A stretch of 64,000 bases of DNA. Source: Pseudanabaena minima (GTDB taxonomy: Bacteria; Cyanobacteriota; Cyanobacteriia; Pseudanabaenales; Pseudanabaenaceae). The position numbers were made by a program, and so were the translations under genes. The stretch spans positions 1,240,001 to 1,304,000 of the forward strand of contig NZ_CP159508.1 of NCBI RefSeq assembly GCF_051131155.1, given 5' to 3'. Positions 17,762-26,931 of the stretch are shown here, piece by piece. The notes beneath the pieces are model-generated. The model was not told the origin of the DNA. It ran no database searches and saw nothing but the letters and a program-made list of their open reading frames with translations. Positions within the stretch are counted from its first letter, which is position 1; every line of letters starts with the position of its first letter.

Positions 17762-19657
17762 TTAGACAGTTGCCGCAGTGCGCTTACGTCTGCCAGCGCT
17801 AGCAGTGGCAGTACCTGTAGTTGTCACTTCACTATTCGCCGCAGCACCGTTACCATTACTTCCATTCTCAATCTTAGGAATTACTTTGCCACTACCTGCT
17901 TTTAAAGTCACACCCAAAGCATTGGGCTTCGCGGCGGGGACTGGTGCAGATTGTGTAGAATTTGGAGGTGTTTGCAGTAGGAACACGATTACTGGTTTGC
18001 TTTGGATTTGTTGACGCAAGACACGGGTGAGATCACGTTCAAGTTGTCCACGTAAGCCAGTCCAATCAACTTCTAAAGAACCAACGTTACGGGCAAAGTT
18101 ACCCCAAGAATTAGCCAAAGAGTTCTCGATCGCCTTCGCAACTAGAGCAATAATCTGCGAATGTTCCATCGGTAGAACTACACCGCTTAGTTGAATATCA
18201 GGAGATGTGGCAAGCTTACCATCCAGCCCAACGGATACCGCGATCGAGAAGATACCTTCACCAGAAATCTGTTGGCGATCGCGTAATACATCACCTTTAA
18301 CCATCCCGTCGCGAGAAGAATCGACTAGCTCAACGCCAGAAGGAACTTTATCGACGATCTTCATGTAGTTTTGGCAAACTTCGACAACATCACCATTTTC
18401 GGCAATCACGATATTTTCGCTAGGCATGCCCATTGCTTCCGCCATCTTGGCGTGTTGTCTGAGCATTCTCAATTCACCATGAGCAGGGAAGAAGAACTTC
18501 GGACGCACAAGCGCCAACATCATCTTATGTTCTTCTTGAGAACCATGCCCCGAAACGTGAATACCTTTGTCATTACCGTAAATTACATTTGCACCTAGCG
18601 CCATTAAGCGATCGATCGTCCGCACAACTGGAATTGTATTGCCAGGAATCGGATTGGCGGAGAAGATCACTGTATCGCCTTGACGTACTTCGAGTTGCTT
18701 GTGACTGCAATTAGACATGCGTGTTAATGCTGACATTGGCTCACCTTGAGAACCAGTAGTCAAAATCAGAATTTGATCATCACGATAATGACGGAGATTT
18801 TGCAAAGGTTGGAATAAATCGTCGCGGCACTTGATGTAACCGAGATTACGCGCATGGGCAATCACGTTCAGCATTGATCTGCCGACGACACCGACGACAC
18901 GACCTTGCTTATCGGCAATATCCAAAATCATGTTGACGCGATGAACCGAAGAGGCAAAAGTGGTAATAATCACCCGACCTTGAGCCATCATGATGTACTT
19001 CTCAAGGTTGGGATATACAGCCCTTTCCGAAGGTGTAATGCCTGGACGTTCAGCATTAGTAGAGTCACTAATCAAAGCCAATACACCTTTTTCGCCATGT
19101 TCGGCAAGGCGAGCAAGATCAAAGAATTCACCATCAACGGGAGTATGGTCAATTTTGAAGTCACCAGAGTGAATCACCATCCCCGCAGGTGTATTAATCG
19201 CGATCGAGAAACTATCGGCGATCGAGTGCGTATTGCGAATGAATTCTACAAAAAAGTTAGTGCCGACACGGACAATATCACGGGGCATAACGCGACGTAG
19301 TTCGGTACGATTTAGAACCCCTGCTTCACGCAGTTTGTCTTCGAGCAATGCCATTGCTAAGCGAGGACCATAAATAACAGGAATTTCAAACTGCTTCAAA
19401 TGGAAGGAAATTGCACCAATATGATCTTCGTGACCATGGGTGACGATCATGCCCTTAATCTTATGTTTGTTTTCACGTAAATAAGTCATATCAGGCAATA
19501 CGACGTTTACTCCTGGCATCATATTGTCAGGGAAAGACAATCCCCCATCAAGGAGCATGATTTCGTCGTTATATTCAAATACCCATGTATTTTTGCCAAT
19601 TTCATGGAGTCCACCGAGGGCGATAATTTTGAGAGCTGGTGTGTTAGATGTAGTCAT
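17762..19657 (-). CDS. rnj: Ribonuclease J
   Basis: A 631-residue metallo-beta-lactamase/beta-CASP ribonuclease with both 5'-3' exo- and endonuclease activity in mRNA turnover and rRNA maturation. The zinc-binding motif HGHEDH is at residues 74-79; beta-CASP motifs include SGDFKIDH and HVSGHGSQEE near residue 365. The C-terminal 70 residues are a low-complexity tail (Ala, Gly, Asn, Thr rich, ending in GRRKRTAATV) of a kind common in cyanobacterial RNase J. It is the last gene of a row asd-dapA-rnj, 215 bases after dapA; this order is conserved in cyanobacteria. Confidence 0.95.
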   Translation of the reverse strand: MTTSNTPALKIIALGGLHEIGKNTWVFEYNDEIMLLDGGLSFPDNMMPGVNVVLPDMTYLRENKHKIKGMIVTHGHEDHIGAISFHLKQFEIPVIYGPRLAMALLEDKLREAGVLNRTELRRVMPRDIVRVGTNFFVEFIRNTHSIADSFSIAINTPAGMVIHSGDFKIDHTPVDGEFFDLARLAEHGEKGVLALISDSTNAERPGITPSERAVYPNLEKYIMMAQGRVIITTFASSVHRVNMILDIADKQGRVVGVVGRSMLNVIAHARNLGYIKCRDDLFQPLQNLRHYRDDQILILTTGSQGEPMSALTRMSNCSHKQLEVRQGDTVIFSANPIPGNTIPVVRTIDRLMALGANVIYGNDKGIHVSGHGSQEEHKMMLALVRPKFFFPAHGELRMLRQHAKMAEAMGMPSENIVIAENGDVVEVCQNYMKIVDKVPSGVELVDSSRDGMVKGDVLRDRQQISGEGIFSIAVSVGLDGKLATSPDIQLSGVVLPMEHSQIIALVAKAIENSLANSWGNFARNVGSLEVDWTGLRGQLERDLTRVLRQQIQSKPVIVFLLQTPPNSTQSAPVPAAKPNALGVTLKAGSGKVIPKIENGSNGNGAAANSEVTTTGTATASAGRRKRTAATV

Positions 19658-19872
19658 AGGTTATCTCTTATGTAAAGGAAAAAGTAAAAGGTCAAAAGGT
19701 AAAAATTGAATATTCTGAATACTCAAAGTGATTCAATTTAATGGGGTGAAGTCAAACTCTGCGGTTATAAATACTTAGATAGAATGACTAAAAAGGTGCA
19801 TTCCCCCCCAAGTTCATAATTATCAGAAGCAATAAAACTTTATGTCTCTAGATTTGAAGTTGTCAGCCACTA

Positions 19873-20766
19873 TTAGGAAAGAATTCCAACTTTTTCTAAT
19901 ACAACCTTGAGCTTTGCTTCAAGTTCAGCATTACCAGAAACTAGAGGTGATCGCACTACACCTGTATCTAATCCCAATAAGCGCAAAGCTAACTTGAGAG
20001 GAATCGGATTACTAGTTAAAAATAAAGCTTTAAACAAAGGAAAAAGTTGAATATGAATTTGCAATGCTTCTTGAACTTTACCTACGGCAAAGGATTGCAT
20101 CATTGTCTGAAGTTGTTTGCCAACTAGATGGGAGGCAACGCTAACCACTCCCTTTGCACCCACAGCCATTAATGGCAATGTCAGAGAGTCATCGCCTGAA
20201 TAGATCGCAAAATCGGCTGGTGTGAGGGCGCGAATTTGGCTGGCTTGATCTAAATCACCTGTTGCTTCTTTAATCCCAATAATATTAGGAATCTCAGCTA
20301 ATTTGGCAACAGTCTCAGGTTCTAGTTTGCAGCCTGTGCGACTAGGAACATTATAGAGAAGAATCGGAAGCTCTGGAGCAGCTTCAGCGATCGCTCGAAA
20401 ATGTTGATATAAACCTTCTTGCGGAGGCTTATTGTAATACGGTGTTACTTGCAGTGTACCATCTAATCCGAGATGTGCGGCTTTTTGAGTAGCCTCGATC
20501 GCTTCAGAAGTGGAATTTGATCCTGTACCTGCCATGATCTTCGCTTTACCAGCGATCGCCTGCTGTAACACCGAAAACAATTTGTATTCCTCATCCCAAC
20601 TCAGGGTTGGCGATTCGCCTGTCGTACCGCACACGACAATCGTATCAGTTCCCGTCTCAACCAAATGCATGGCAAGCTGTTCTGCTTTCACATAATCGAC
20701 ATTCCCTTCTCTATCGAAAGGAGTAATCATTGCTGTTAGTAAACGTCCGAAATCGATTTCATTCAT
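19873..20766 (-). CDS. dapA: 4-hydroxy-tetrahydrodipicolinate synthase
   Basis: A 297-residue class I aldolase that condenses pyruvate with L-aspartate semialdehyde, the first committed step to lysine and diaminopimelate. The Schiff-base lysine is in GIKEATGDLDQ (about residue 165), the Tyr/Thr motif GTTGESPTLSW is present, and YNVPSRTG is conserved. It follows asd after 72 bases; both work in the aspartate pathway, so co-transcription is likely. Confidence 0.96.
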   Translation of the reverse strand: MNEIDFGRLLTAMITPFDREGNVDYVKAEQLAMHLVETGTDTIVVCGTTGESPTLSWDEEYKLFSVLQQAIAGKAKIMAGTGSNSTSEAIEATQKAAHLGLDGTLQVTPYYNKPPQEGLYQHFRAIAEAAPELPILLYNVPSRTGCKLEPETVAKLAEIPNIIGIKEATGDLDQASQIRALTPADFAIYSGDDSLTLPLMAVGAKGVVSVASHLVGKQLQTMMQSFAVGKVQEALQIHIQLFPLFKALFLTSNPIPLKLALRLLGLDTGVVRSPLVSGNAELEAKLKVVLEKVGILS

Positions 20767-20838
20767 AGATACTCATAAATAGAGACTTGCTAACCAAATT
20801 TTGCTAGCTAAAAATAGTGTTTTGCACTGTTTATTGGA

Positions 20839-21855
20839 TTAGATGAGAGCCTTAGCAATCAGTAACTCAGCGATCTGGACTGCGTTTAAAGCTGCCCCTT
20901 TGCGAATTTGATCACCGCATATCCATAATTCCAAACCATTAGGGTGAGAGATGTCTTGACGAATTCGCCCTACTAACACGTCATCCTTACCACTAGCATC
21001 AATCGGCATTGGAAAATAATTTTTAGTAAAGTCTTCCACCAACTTCACACCAGCCGCCGTAGCCAGAATTTCTCTAGCCTTGTCTGGATTAAAGGGATGA
21101 GCAAACTCTAGATTAAGCGCTTCAGAATGTGCTCGCAATACGGGAACCCGTACACAGGTAGCCGTGATCCGAATATCTTGATCGCCAATGATCTTGCGAG
21201 TTTCATTCACCATTTTCATCTCTTCCTCGCAATAGGAATTTTCAGTCATTGGCGAATTATGTGGGAACAGATTAAAAGCGAGTGGGTAGGGAAGAACCTC
21301 AGGTATGGCTGGCTTACCATCGAGAATTGCTTGAGATTGCACTTTTACCTCTTCCATCGCTCTTGCACCTGCGCCACTTGCTGACTGGTACGTAGAGACG
21401 ACAATGCGCTGGATTGGTTGTACTTGATGTAGTGGATATATGGCTACGGTCATCAAAATGGTCGTGCAGTTAGGATTGGCAATGATGCCTTTGTGCTGTG
21501 TAGCCGCTTCAGGATTGACCTCTGGCACAACCAGTGGGACATCGGGGTGCATCCGAAAAGCACTGGAGTTATCAATGGAAATAGCTCCTGCCTTAGCCGC
21601 GATCGGTAGCCATTTCTTAGAAATACTCCCACCTGCGGAAGCAAGCACAATATCCACATCATCAAAAGATGATTCGGTAACAGCCTCAATAATTAAATCT
21701 TGCCCTGCAAAGGAGATCGACTTACCAGCTGATCGCTCTGAAGCCAAAAGCTTCAACTTATCTAAAGGAAAATTTCTTTCTCCTAGCAAAGCCAGAAGCT
21801 CTGTACCAACTGCGCCTGTTGCTCCAAGAATGGCAACGTTATATTTCCTACTCAA
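20839..21855 (-). CDS. asd: Aspartate-semialdehyde dehydrogenase
   Basis: A 338-residue enzyme that reduces aspartyl phosphate to aspartate semialdehyde with NADPH. The dinucleotide-binding GATGAVGTELL is at the N-terminus, the catalytic Cys is in IANPNCTTI (about residue 130), and the substrate-binding region CVRVPVLRAHSEALN is present. First gene of asd-dapA-rnj. A short hydrophobic-protein gene (DUF3143) lies downstream on the left of the next block, oriented the same way. Confidence 0.96.
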   Translation of the reverse strand: MSRKYNVAILGATGAVGTELLALLGERNFPLDKLKLLASERSAGKSISFAGQDLIIEAVTESSFDDVDIVLASAGGSISKKWLPIAAKAGAISIDNSSAFRMHPDVPLVVPEVNPEAATQHKGIIANPNCTTILMTVAIYPLHQVQPIQRIVVSTYQSASGAGARAMEEVKVQSQAILDGKPAIPEVLPYPLAFNLFPHNSPMTENSYCEEEMKMVNETRKIIGDQDIRITATCVRVPVLRAHSEALNLEFAHPFNPDKAREILATAAGVKLVEDFTKNYFPMPIDASGKDDVLVGRIRQDISHPNGLELWICGDQIRKGAALNAVQIAELLIAKALI

Positions 21856-21993
21856 TGAACCTCCAAAATAAAAACATCAAATTAGGTGGAAAACTTTTGC
21901 TAAGACGATGAAGTGACTTATGTATAGTTTCGTCATTTATGTCTTGCTTGATTACATAGTAACAAACTTTCAGAATATTGCTAATTTTTTTGG

Positions 21994-22266
21994 CTAGGGA
22001 CCCGTAAAAATTGCATCTTCAACATCTTGGCGACTGAGGGAATAGGGAAATGCGCGTTGAATTTCTTTGCCACCATAGGCATCTTGGATATAGCGCACAC
22101 GGATATCTTCAACATCCATCACGATTTCTGCTTGCCATGATGATCGCGTAACGCGCCAGACATTAGGGTTGGACTGATCTTGATAACATCCCTGCTCGTC
22201 TAGCCATGCTTCAAGAGCAGGCAAGGGATGATTATAGAGTGGTGTTGTAGGAGAGGGAAGCGCCAT
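21994..22266 (-). CDS. DUF3143 protein
   Basis: A 90-residue cyanobacterial protein of the DUF3143 family (PLYNHPLPALEAWLDEQGC, then RVRYIQDAYGGKEIQRAFPYSLSRQDVEDAIF). The function is unknown. It lies 34 bases after the J-domain gene on the same strand, and this pairing is common in cyanobacteria, which suggests a link to chaperone work. Cytoplasmic, no motifs of catalysis seen. Confidence 0.85.
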   Translation of the reverse strand: MALPSPTTPLYNHPLPALEAWLDEQGCYQDQSNPNVWRVTRSSWQAEIVMDVEDIRVRYIQDAYGGKEIQRAFPYSLSRQDVEDAIFTGP

Positions 22267-22300
22267 AGCAGACGAGGTTATAAGAATTGATAGAAAATTG

Positions 22301-22774
22301 TTATGAGAAGTAAATCACAAAAGCTGATATAGGTGCGATCGCTTCAGGTAATAGGCGATCACCTCTTAGTAGGGCGACTAAAACAACTAACACTAAACAA
22401 GCAACTAGCGTAGCACCAATTAACAAGAGTGAAAATAGTTCACCACCAGATAATGGACGCTCACTAGGTAGACCATCATCATCTGCTGTTTGGAGATTTT
22501 TGGGTATTTGATTTTGGGATTTTACACCATTATCAAAGGTTGCGTACTGAAATCGTGAAAACTGAATACGCCGATCATAGGCACTGCGACGCTCGGCATT
22601 GCTAAGTGTGGCATAGGCTTCATTAATTTGGCGAAAGTTTTCCACTGCTTCATCTTTAGGCAATTGGGTCGTATCAGGATGATAAAGCTTGCTCAGATCG
22701 CGATAGGCTCGACGAATATCGATTTCACTTGCCCAAGGAGTGAGTCCGAGGATGGCGTAATAGGTTTTAGACAT
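22301..22774 (-). CDS. J-domain protein with C-terminal membrane anchor
   Basis: A 157-residue DnaJ-type co-chaperone. The J domain covers residues 4-70 with the HPD motif at 32-34, needed to stimulate the ATPase of DnaK/Hsp70. There is no zinc-finger or Gly/Phe region. The C-terminus has a hydrophobic stretch (LLLIGATLVACLVLVVLVALL) that would anchor it in a membrane. It is followed by DUF3143. Confidence 0.92.
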   Translation of the reverse strand: MSKTYYAILGLTPWASEIDIRRAYRDLSKLYHPDTTQLPKDEAVENFRQINEAYATLSNAERRSAYDRRIQFSRFQYATFDNGVKSQNQIPKNLQTADDDGLPSERPLSGGELFSLLLIGATLVACLVLVVLVALLRGDRLLPEAIAPISAFVIYFS

Positions 22775-22981
22775 AGTGCATTCAGTCAGATTTTAAAGAT
22801 ATACAGATACAATCTACCGACAAAGCCTATAAACAATCTTCTCAAAAATACTAGAATTCGCAAATTTGCATAACGATTTTGTTGCTTCAACTGTTGATAG
22901 GAGTATATTTACTTCTGAGGTAGCACAATGTCTAGCTTTGTGTAAATTGCCCATATCCACTTTCTCAGTTGTGCTATTTTC

Positions 22982-23893
22982 ATGCCTTGGACTCGCATTA
23001 TCAGTGCTTTATTAGTTATTCCCCTCGTACTAGCGGCGATCGCCCTAGGTGGATGGGCGTTCACCGCAGCATTTGCATTGCTGGTGGTTTTTGGTGAGAT
23101 GGAATATTTTGCATTGGTACGAGCCAAGGAAATTGTCCCAGCCAGCAAGATCACGATCTTCGTTAGTTTAGCATTGCTCATCGTTTCACAAATAAGGGTT
23201 GATCTTGCGGATGCAGTCATCCCGATCGCAGGAACATTTATTTGCTTTTATCTGTTATTTCAGCCACGCATCGCCACGATTTCTGATATTTCCGCGTCAA
23301 TATTGGGATTGTTTTATGGTGGCTACCTACCTAGTTTTTGGGTGAGGATTAGGGGGATCGGCGATGGCACTATCTTTGAAGTCAGCGATCGCCTGCACCA
23401 GTTTGATTTCTTTAATCAATTACGCAATCTCGATCAGCTTTCATGGTTGAGAATTACTTTCCCCGTATCCTCTGGTGCAGTTTATGTAGTGATGGCTTTT
23501 TGCTGTATTTGGGCATCCGATGTGGGGGCTTATATATTTGGCAAAGTGTTTGGACGCACCAGACTTTCAGATATTAGTCCCAAGAAAACCGTAGAAGGGG
23601 CGATCGCAGGGTTATTGTGCTGCTGCCTAACGGCGATTATCTGGGCCTTTAGTCTGGGATGGTATGAGTGGTGGCTATCGGGTGCAATTTTGGGCTTATT
23701 AATCGGGATCGCTGGGTTACTGGGTGATCTGACAGAATCGATGATGAAACGTGATGCTGGGGTCAAAGATTCGGGGCAGATTATGCCAGGACATGGCGGC
23801 ATTCTTGATCGTGCTGATAGCTATGTGTTTACTGCCCCTTTGGTGTATTACTTCCTGACTTTGATTTTGCCTCTTGTACATAAAGCTTCTTGA
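22982..23893 (+). CDS. cdsA: Phosphatidate cytidylyltransferase (CDP-diglyceride synthase)
   Basis: A 303-residue polytopic membrane enzyme that makes CDP-diacylglycerol from phosphatidate and CTP, the precursor of phosphatidylglycerol. The C-terminal signature is SMMKRDAGVKDSGQIMPGHGGILDRADS, and several hydrophobic segments precede it. The middle region (residues 115-160) carries a hydrophilic insert, as in other cyanobacterial CdsA. It stands alone between two minus-strand genes. Confidence 0.95.
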   Translation: MPWTRIISALLVIPLVLAAIALGGWAFTAAFALLVVFGEMEYFALVRAKEIVPASKITIFVSLALLIVSQIRVDLADAVIPIAGTFICFYLLFQPRIATISDISASILGLFYGGYLPSFWVRIRGIGDGTIFEVSDRLHQFDFFNQLRNLDQLSWLRITFPVSSGAVYVVMAFCCIWASDVGAYIFGKVFGRTRLSDISPKKTVEGAIAGLLCCCLTAIIWAFSLGWYEWWLSGAILGLLIGIAGLLGDLTESMMKRDAGVKDSGQIMPGHGGILDRADSYVFTAPLVYYFLTLILPLVHKAS

Positions 23894-23961
23894 GCATTGG
23901 CTTTTTGCTATTTATTGCCTATTAGCTACAAGTCTTTGCTGATCAGTATAGAAGTTGAATA

Positions 23962-24789
23962 TTAAGCTAGCCCAAACCAACCAAGATAAGTTGAAAGAAT
24001 TGACTTACCAAAAAATAGTGAAATTGCGCCGCCTAAGGCTAAAAATGGACCAAATGGAATTGGCTGTTGTTTTCCTAAATCTTTGGTAAGTATGGCGATC
24101 ACCCCAACAAGAGTACCGATCGCTGAAGCAATCAAAATCGTCAGCAAAACATTTTGCCAGCCTAACCACATACCAATCATTGCCGCAAGTTTTGGATCAC
24201 CACCACCCATTGCTTCTTTTTGGAGGAAGACTCTACCCGCAATTCGCATAATGTCTAAAAGCCATATACCTAGAACGGCTCCACCGATACCAAATAGTAA
24301 AAGTGTAGGAAAAGCAAGGCGATCGCCACTATTAATCGAAGCTAGACTAATTTGATAGATTAAACCTAATACCAAACCTGATTGCGTTAAGGAATTAGGC
24401 AATGTCATTGTGTCAATGTCAATCATGGCAAGTGCTAGTAACCAACTGAGAAACGCGGCATAAAAACACAAAATTATGACTGGTATCGAAGTTCCGAAAG
24501 ATGAAGCCACACACCAAAATAGAAATGCTGTTAGCGCTTCGATCGCAGGATAGCGCCATGACACAGGTGTATGACAATAACGACATTTTCCCCTAATCAA
24601 AAACCACCCAATAATCGGAATATTATCGCGGGACGCAAGTTGACGCAGACAATGGGGGCAACGCGAAGGCGGATGCAAAATTGATAACCCCGCAGGAACG
24701 CGATAAATTACCACGTTTAAGAAGCTACCAATACAAGCTCCGAGAACGATCGCTAAACATTGCAAAAATAGGGATTCAAGTAATAGCAA
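23962..24789 (-). CDS. pilD: Prepilin peptidase / N-methyltransferase
   Basis: A 275-residue A24-family aspartic peptidase that cleaves and N-methylates type IV prepilins. Two CxxC pairs (C44/C47 and C69/C72) bind zinc in the cytoplasmic loop; the catalytic aspartates sit in MIDIDTMTLP and in GGGDPKL. There are about eight hydrophobic segments. A TTG start at 24789 fits the family N-terminus (LESLFLQCLAIVLGACIGSFLNVVIYR). No pilin genes are adjacent. Confidence 0.94.
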   Translation of the reverse strand: MLLLESLFLQCLAIVLGACIGSFLNVVIYRVPAGLSILHPPSRCPHCLRQLASRDNIPIIGWFLIRGKCRYCHTPVSWRYPAIEALTAFLFWCVASSFGTSIPVIILCFYAAFLSWLLALAMIDIDTMTLPNSLTQSGLVLGLIYQISLASINSGDRLAFPTLLLFGIGGAVLGIWLLDIMRIAGRVFLQKEAMGGGDPKLAAMIGMWLGWQNVLLTILIASAIGTLVGVIAILTKDLGKQQPIPFGPFLALGGAISLFFGKSILSTYLGWFGLA

Positions 24790-24810
24790 AGAGTTTGAAA
24801 AAGGTAGTTA

Positions 24811-24861
24811 AATAATAAAGAAAATGAGTCAAGCAATGCTTGACTCATTTTCTTTATTATT
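24811..24861. terminator. Long palindrome after the DUF4189 gene
   Basis: A nearly perfect 25-bp inverted repeat (AATAATAAAGAAAATGAG and its complement, almost without loop bases). It lies between the DUF4189 stop and the pilD start and most likely ends the minus-strand DUF4189 transcript. Confidence 0.75.
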
Positions 24862-24874
24862 GATTTATTTGGGT

Positions 24875-25273
24875 TTATTTAGGCAAACATATTGTGCGTG
24901 TTACTCTACAATCTACGCCATCATAATCGCGGCAAACTTTGCGAGCAGTTGCTTCCGCTTGTCTACTGCTTGTTGACCAAGCAGTTCCTGCTGCACCGTT
25001 GCTACCCTCTGCGATCGACATGCAAGCATTACGAGTCCACACCATCACCTCACAATCTCCTGGGGCAGAGCTACTTTCACATTCTTGCAAGGCTCTATTT
25101 TCAGCAGCTGCACGAGTTCGATAATTCCAAGAATAGCCTTTGTCTTGAGTTGAAGGAGAGCGAGCGATCGCACCATAGCTATTTTGAGCTAAAGCTTCTA
25201 GCGCTCCCACAGAAATTGTTGGAATTATAACAGCCGCAGCGATTGCTAAAGAATTCCAGAAATTTTTAGACAT
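24875..25273 (-). CDS. Secreted DUF4189-domain protein
   Basis: About 132 residues after the ATG at 25273, preceded by GGGAGG, a strong ribosome-binding site. A Sec signal peptide (FWNSLAIAAAVIIPTISVGALEALAQ) is followed by a DUF4189 domain: YGAIARSPSTQDKGYSWNYRTRAAAENRALQECE, CEVMVWTRNACMSIAEG and a C-terminal ICLPK. Six Cys residues in the mature part probably form disulfides. DUF4189 proteins are extracytoplasmic and of unknown function. Confidence 0.9.
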   Translation of the reverse strand: MSKNFWNSLAIAAAVIIPTISVGALEALAQNSYGAIARSPSTQDKGYSWNYRTRAAAENRALQECESSSAPGDCEVMVWTRNACMSIAEGSNGAAGTAWSTSSRQAEATARKVCRDYDGVDCRVTRTICLPK

Positions 25274-25288
25274 ATACAATCCTCCCAA

Positions 25289-25733
25289 ACCATTGGTGAC
25301 TCCCTATATTTTGTATAGTACCCCGCAAGTTATATTTTTCTTAACTGCGTTTAGATATTTGTAACACTTAAGATGATAATTAAAGCCCGTAAAACCTTTG
25401 TTTAGAAAGAGTTTTAACTATCTTTTAATTAGGATATTATTCTCAATAAAGTCGCAAAAGTAGCTCTTATTGAGAATATACTAATGTTTATTTGCTTAAG
25501 AACATAAACTGTACAAAAATGTAGGGATTTGGTTCCCTAATCCTCTTTCAAGATGACATTGCAACATTATGACCAAACATACTTGTTCTACGTAAAATAA
25601 CTTTATATAGCGTTTATCAGTCCAGTGAAGACAGGGGGGAAACAAACCTTTGTAACTCACTTGCTTGAAAAACGCTATAGTCACGGCTATATTAAAATGT
25701 CAATGAAAGAACATTTACTCTAGGAATTAGCAA
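25289..25733. other. Intergenic region with one MITE-like repeat
   Basis: No gene is supported in these 445 bases. They hold A/T-rich sequence after the DUF4189 start (possible promoter) and the 74-bp TATAGCG element at 25606-25679. The open reading frame crossing that element on the minus strand is a by-product of the repeat. Confidence 0.7.
25606..25679. mobile_element. MITE-like element, TATAGCGTTT family (copy 1)
   Basis: Terminal inverted repeats TATAGCGTTTATCAG and CTTGAAAAACGCTATA frame 74 bp without a gene. A related 95-bp copy in the opposite orientation is at 53592-53686; the two share ends and the internal GGTTTGTTTCCCC motif. Confidence 0.75.
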
Positions 25734-26561
25734 TTGCTCACCAGTACCAAAAATCCATTAGTTAAGCAACTACGATCGCTTGGTGAGAGTGCTAAAGATC
25801 GGAAAGAACAAGGGCTGTTTTTAATAGAAGGAACTCATGCCCTGACAGAGGCGATCGCTACAGCTTATCCGCTTTCAATAGTTTGTTGCACCGAAAAATG
25901 GATCGCCGCCAATCCTGATTTGTATGAACAGATTGCAGGGTCTGAGGAAATCGAAAGACTAGAAATTGTCTCCGAAGAAGTACTTCAAGCGATCGCCACT
26001 ACCAAAAATCCTGACGGGGCGATCGCGGCAGCTCTAATGCCATCTCGCACAACATCTCGCGAAATTGCCCACATTAATAGCTTAGGCTTAGCCTTAGAAA
26101 CAATTCAAGATCCTGGAAATATTGGTGCGATCGTGCGATCGGCGGTTGCTGTGGGGATTGACGGCATGTTGGTGAGTAGTGACAGTGTAGATTTGACTAA
26201 TCCCAAAATTATTCGGGCTACCGCAGGGCAATGGTTTCGTTGTGCGATGCAAACATCTACAGATATCGCTGAGGATATTCGCACATTGCAGTCTCAAGGG
26301 ATAAAAGTAATTGCTACGTTAGCTAATGCGCCTAAAACCTATTGGGAATATGACTTTACGCAACCGACTTTGATTTTGCTAGGTAATGAGGGTAATGGGC
26401 TATCACCAGAATTAATTGAACTTGCCGATGCAGCGGTATCAATACCTCAAAGCGATCGCGTTGAGTCCTTAAATGTGGCTATTTGTGCGGCTCTACTGCT
26501 CTATGAAGCAAAACGTCAGCGATCCTATCCCAAATCACAAAATGGCGTAGCCATTTTGTGA
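25734..26561 (+). CDS. SpoU/TrmH-family RNA 2'-O-methyltransferase
   Basis: A 275-residue SPOUT enzyme with the three family motifs: NIGAIVRSAVAVGIDG (motif 1), LILLGNEGNGLSPELIELAD (motif 2) and SLNVAICAALLLYE (motif 3), plus an N-terminal substrate-binding domain (KNPLVKQLRSL, RKEQGLFLIEG). It methylates a ribose in rRNA or tRNA with SAM; the exact site cannot be read from sequence. The start is a TTG at 25734 with AGGA upstream. The last nine codons lie in a palindromic repeat (26532-26564), so the C-terminus has been altered by that repeat. Confidence 0.9.
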   Translation: MLTSTKNPLVKQLRSLGESAKDRKEQGLFLIEGTHALTEAIATAYPLSIVCCTEKWIAANPDLYEQIAGSEEIERLEIVSEEVLQAIATTKNPDGAIAAALMPSRTTSREIAHINSLGLALETIQDPGNIGAIVRSAVAVGIDGMLVSSDSVDLTNPKIIRATAGQWFRCAMQTSTDIAEDIRTLQSQGIKVIATLANAPKTYWEYDFTQPTLILLGNEGNGLSPELIELADAAVSIPQSDRVESLNVAICAALLLYEAKRQRSYPKSQNGVAIL

Positions 26562-26630
26562 TTTTAAAACTCCTACTGGGTTTGGATTTTAATTACCGAA
26601 AGTGTGGCTACACTTTCGGTAATTGGTATT
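26532..26630. repeat. Composite palindromic repeat A-B (copy 1)
   Basis: Palindrome A (26532-26564, 15-bp perfect stem, loop GTA) is joined by about 26 bases (including CTGGGTTTG) to palindrome B (26591-26624, AATTACCGAAAGTGT, loop GGCT). The same A-linker-B order, reversed, occurs at 57451-57555, and A alone at 1978-2015. It overlaps the end of the RNA methyltransferase gene. Confidence 0.8.
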
Positions 26631-26698
26631 AGGTCAGATCAGCTAGGGCGAAATTAGGTTTGGATCATAGTAACGAAATTAGTATTGGGCAAACCAAA

Positions 26699-26862
26699 CC
26701 CCAAAATGTAAGTGGCGGTGCAAAGCGCCGCCACTTACATTTTGGGGTAGCAACCCTGCTATAGCAACATAAGTTTTGCACCAAAAAGATGAATGGCGGC
26801 GCTTTGCGCCGCCATTCATCTTTTTGGTTTTATGCCCTAAGCAAAACTTACGTTGCCATATA
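26699..26862. repeat. Two G/C-rich hairpins, GTAAGTTTTGC family (copy 2)
   Basis: First hairpin 26699-26747 (23-bp stem, loop AAA, core AAGTGGCGG). Second hairpin 26780-26828 (23-bp perfect stem, loop TTT, core GAATGGCGGCGC) inside an outer inverted repeat TATAGCAACATAAGTTTTGC ending at 26862, the same outer motif as at 8774. No gene is seen between 26562 and 26931. Confidence 0.8.
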
Positions 26863-26931
26863 AATTGCTGCAAAAAGCTCTGTAAACCCAAAAATCGGAT
26901 TACACTTTTTTTTGAAGCAGCACATTGAAAT

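Noticed and set aside
25496..25684. A 62-codon minus-strand frame between DUF4189 and the RNA methyltransferase
   Set aside because: It crosses the MITE-like element and has no family or ribosome-binding site.
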